Shown piece by piece: positions 4,731 to 5,548 of a stretch of DNA of 5,548 nt. Source of the DNA: Armatimonadota bacterium. GTDB lineage: Bacteria; Sysuimicrobiota; Sysuimicrobiia; Sysuimicrobiales; Humicultoraceae. The notes under the pieces were generated by a model, which saw nothing but the letters and a program-made list of their open reading frames with translations, was not told where the DNA came from and ran no database searches. The stretch lies in contig JACQHU010000069.1 of the NCBI GenBank assembly GCA_016198805.1, positions 1-5,548 on the forward strand. The letters are read 5' to 3'. Made by a program: the position numbers and the translations under genes. Each line of letters begins with the position of its first letter. Within the stretch, counting starts at the first letter, position 1.

Positions 4731-5306
4731 ATGCGCGAGAAGGCGCGCGTGATGGACGCGGAGGACGTGCGCCGGGCACTGGTGCGCATGGCCCACGAGA
4801 TCCTCGAGCGGCACAAGTCTCCCAGTCGGCTGGGGCTGGTGGGCATTCGCACACGCGGTGTCCACCTGGCCGGGCGTCTGGCCGATATCATCGAGGCCAT
4901 CGAGCATCTGCGGCCATCCACCGGGATGCTGGACATCACGCACTACCGCGACGACCGGTCCGGACCTGGCCCCGCTGTCGGGGCCGCGCGTCCGGCCCTG
5001 GACCGGCCGGTCGTGCAAACCACCGATGTGACTTTTCCAGTCGCCGGCCGGCATATCGTGCTCGTCGACGACGTGCTCTATACGGGGCGGACCGTCCGCG
5101 CGGCGATGGACGCCCTGATGGACCTGGGGCGGCCGGCCACGATCCAGCTGGCCGTGCTGATCGACCGCGGCCACCGCGAACTCCCCATCCGGCCGGACTA
5201 CGTGGGCAAGAACGTCCCGACCAGCGCCCGCGAGCACGTGGCCGTGCGGCTGGTCGAGACCGACGGTCGCGACGAGGTGGTCATCCAGGAGCCCGGTGGG
5301 CGGTAG
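4731..5306 (+). CDS. pyrR: PyrR, pyrimidine operon regulator / uracil phosphoribosyltransferase
   Basis: PyrR senses UMP and PRPP and binds pyr mRNA to repress pyrimidine synthesis; many members also make UMP from uracil and PRPP. From ATG 4731 the protein has 191 residues and starts MREKARVMDAEDVRRAL, closely like B. subtilis PyrR (about 180). In-frame GTGs at 4719, 4722 and 4728 are alternatives; the Shine-Dalgarno GAGG (4713-4716) is best spaced for 4722, and GGTGG (4721-4725) for 4731. From ATG 4731, motifs are LVGIRTRGVHLA (36-47), LDITHYRDD (67-75), the PRPP loop VLVDDVLYTGRTV (110-122) and LAVLIDRGHRELPIR (140-154), then YVGKN (157-161). RNA-contact positions known from Bacillus (H22, R27, H140, R141, R146, K152) are kept; T18 is valine here. 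The gene lies 4-16 bp after the rluD-type gene. No pyr attenuator or pyrB/pyrC follows in the window. Confidence 0.95.
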   Translation: MREKARVMDAEDVRRALVRMAHEILERHKSPSRLGLVGIRTRGVHLAGRLADIIEAIEHLRPSTGMLDITHYRDDRSGPGPAVGAARPALDRPVVQTTDVTFPVAGRHIVLVDDVLYTGRTVRAAMDALMDLGRPATIQLAVLIDRGHRELPIRPDYVGKNVPTSAREHVAVRLVETDGRDEVVIQEPGGR

Positions 5307-5337
5307 TGGGTCAGTTTGAGGCATAGAGGTCGGAAAA

Positions 5338-5548
5338 ATGAAAATCGGTTCGATTGTTATCCGTTGTTATGAATTCGACAAAATGTTGGCATTCTGGCAG
5401 GAAGCGCTCCACTACGTCCCCAGAGAGCCTGCGAAGGGCGGCTGGGTGATTCTTCGCGATCCTGAGGGAAGAGGGCCCAACGTGTCTTTGGACCAAGTTC
5501 CGGAAAAGCGCTCAGGCAAAAGGAGTAGATTGCACCTCGACCTCTACA
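5338..5548 (+). CDS. VOC-family (glyoxalase-like) protein, N-terminal part (3' end outside window)
   Basis: ATG 5338 opens a frame that stays open for 70 codons to the window edge. AGAGGT (5325-5330) lies 7 nt upstream and supports the start. The product begins MKIGSIVIRCYEFDKMLAFW, then GGWVILRDPEGRGPNVSLDQVPE (34-56, in outline) and RLHLDLY (64-70). This matches the N-terminal half of vicinal-oxygen-chelate proteins of the Glyoxalase_6 type, including a beta-alpha-beta fold with FW at the end of the first helix and a metal-ligand-like histidine in HLDL. Members include dioxygenases, glyoxalases and resistance proteins, and many have no known reaction, so no substrate is assigned. By hand count the part seen is 110 of 211 G+C (52%), against about 70% in pyrR, and it uses AGA/AGG arginine codons four times. 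This points to recent acquisition, or to a different gene history from the operon. The 31-bp gap to pyrR shows no terminator. Confidence 0.85.
   Translation, partial: MKIGSIVIRCYEFDKMLAFWQEALHYVPREPAKGGWVILRDPEGRGPNVSLDQVPEKRSGKRSRLHLDLY

Noticed and set aside
4404..5324. 306-codon open frame on the minus strand
   Set aside because: It spans two well-supported plus-strand genes (rluD-type and pyrR), its protein is Pro/Arg/Gly-rich low-complexity, and it shows no family motif. Long antisense frames are common at about 70% GC.
5311..5496. 61-codon minus-strand frame at the right end
   Set aside because: It is antisense to the VOC-family frame, which has a proper ribosome binding site and clear family resemblance.

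Overview
This is a high-GC (about 70% by eye) bacterial chromosome segment with tightly packed housekeeping genes. The order ileS – dksA-type gene – lspA – (lgt) – rluD-type gene – pyrR matches the Bacillus subtilis order ileS-ylyA-lspA-ylyB-pyrR. That points to a high-GC member of the Firmicutes or a neighbouring Terrabacteria phylum, possibly an uncultured one. The window alone cannot fix the taxon.

Layout. Positions 1-873 are the 3' end of ileS, reading right. A CmcI-family SAM-dependent enzyme gene (917-1642, minus strand) follows and converges on ileS. A 183-bp divergent regulatory region (1643-1825) carries one candidate promoter per direction, an imperfect 18-bp direct repeat, a triplicated GCGCGGCC and a small leader hairpin. 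A compact rightward run then follows: a DksA/TraR-type zinc-finger protein with a long basic tail (1826-2425), lspA (to 2922), an lgt homologue (2927-3697), an RluD-type pseudouridine synthase (3734-4714) and pyrR (about 4731-5306). Gaps are short or overlapping, so these five probably form one operon from the promoter near 1752-1781. The window ends inside a VOC (glyoxalase-like) gene starting at 5338. Its base composition, about 52% GC, differs sharply from everything before it.

How the genes work together. Lgt and LspA are consecutive steps of lipoprotein maturation: Lgt adds diacylglycerol to the lipobox cysteine, then LspA cleaves the signal peptide. IleS and the pseudouridine synthase serve translation, the DksA-type protein probably acts on RNA polymerase, and PyrR is the pyrimidine regulator. 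No pyr biosynthesis gene follows pyrR within the window.

The main oddity is the lgt homologue. Its scaffold is recognisable, but several residues reported or conserved as important in Lgt appear replaced, including the positions of both essential arginines. Other points are possible structure-based control at the pyrR start, the basic tail of the DksA-type protein, the repeats in the divergent promoter region, and the composition break at the right end. I see no CRISPR array, tRNA, rRNA or insertion sequence.
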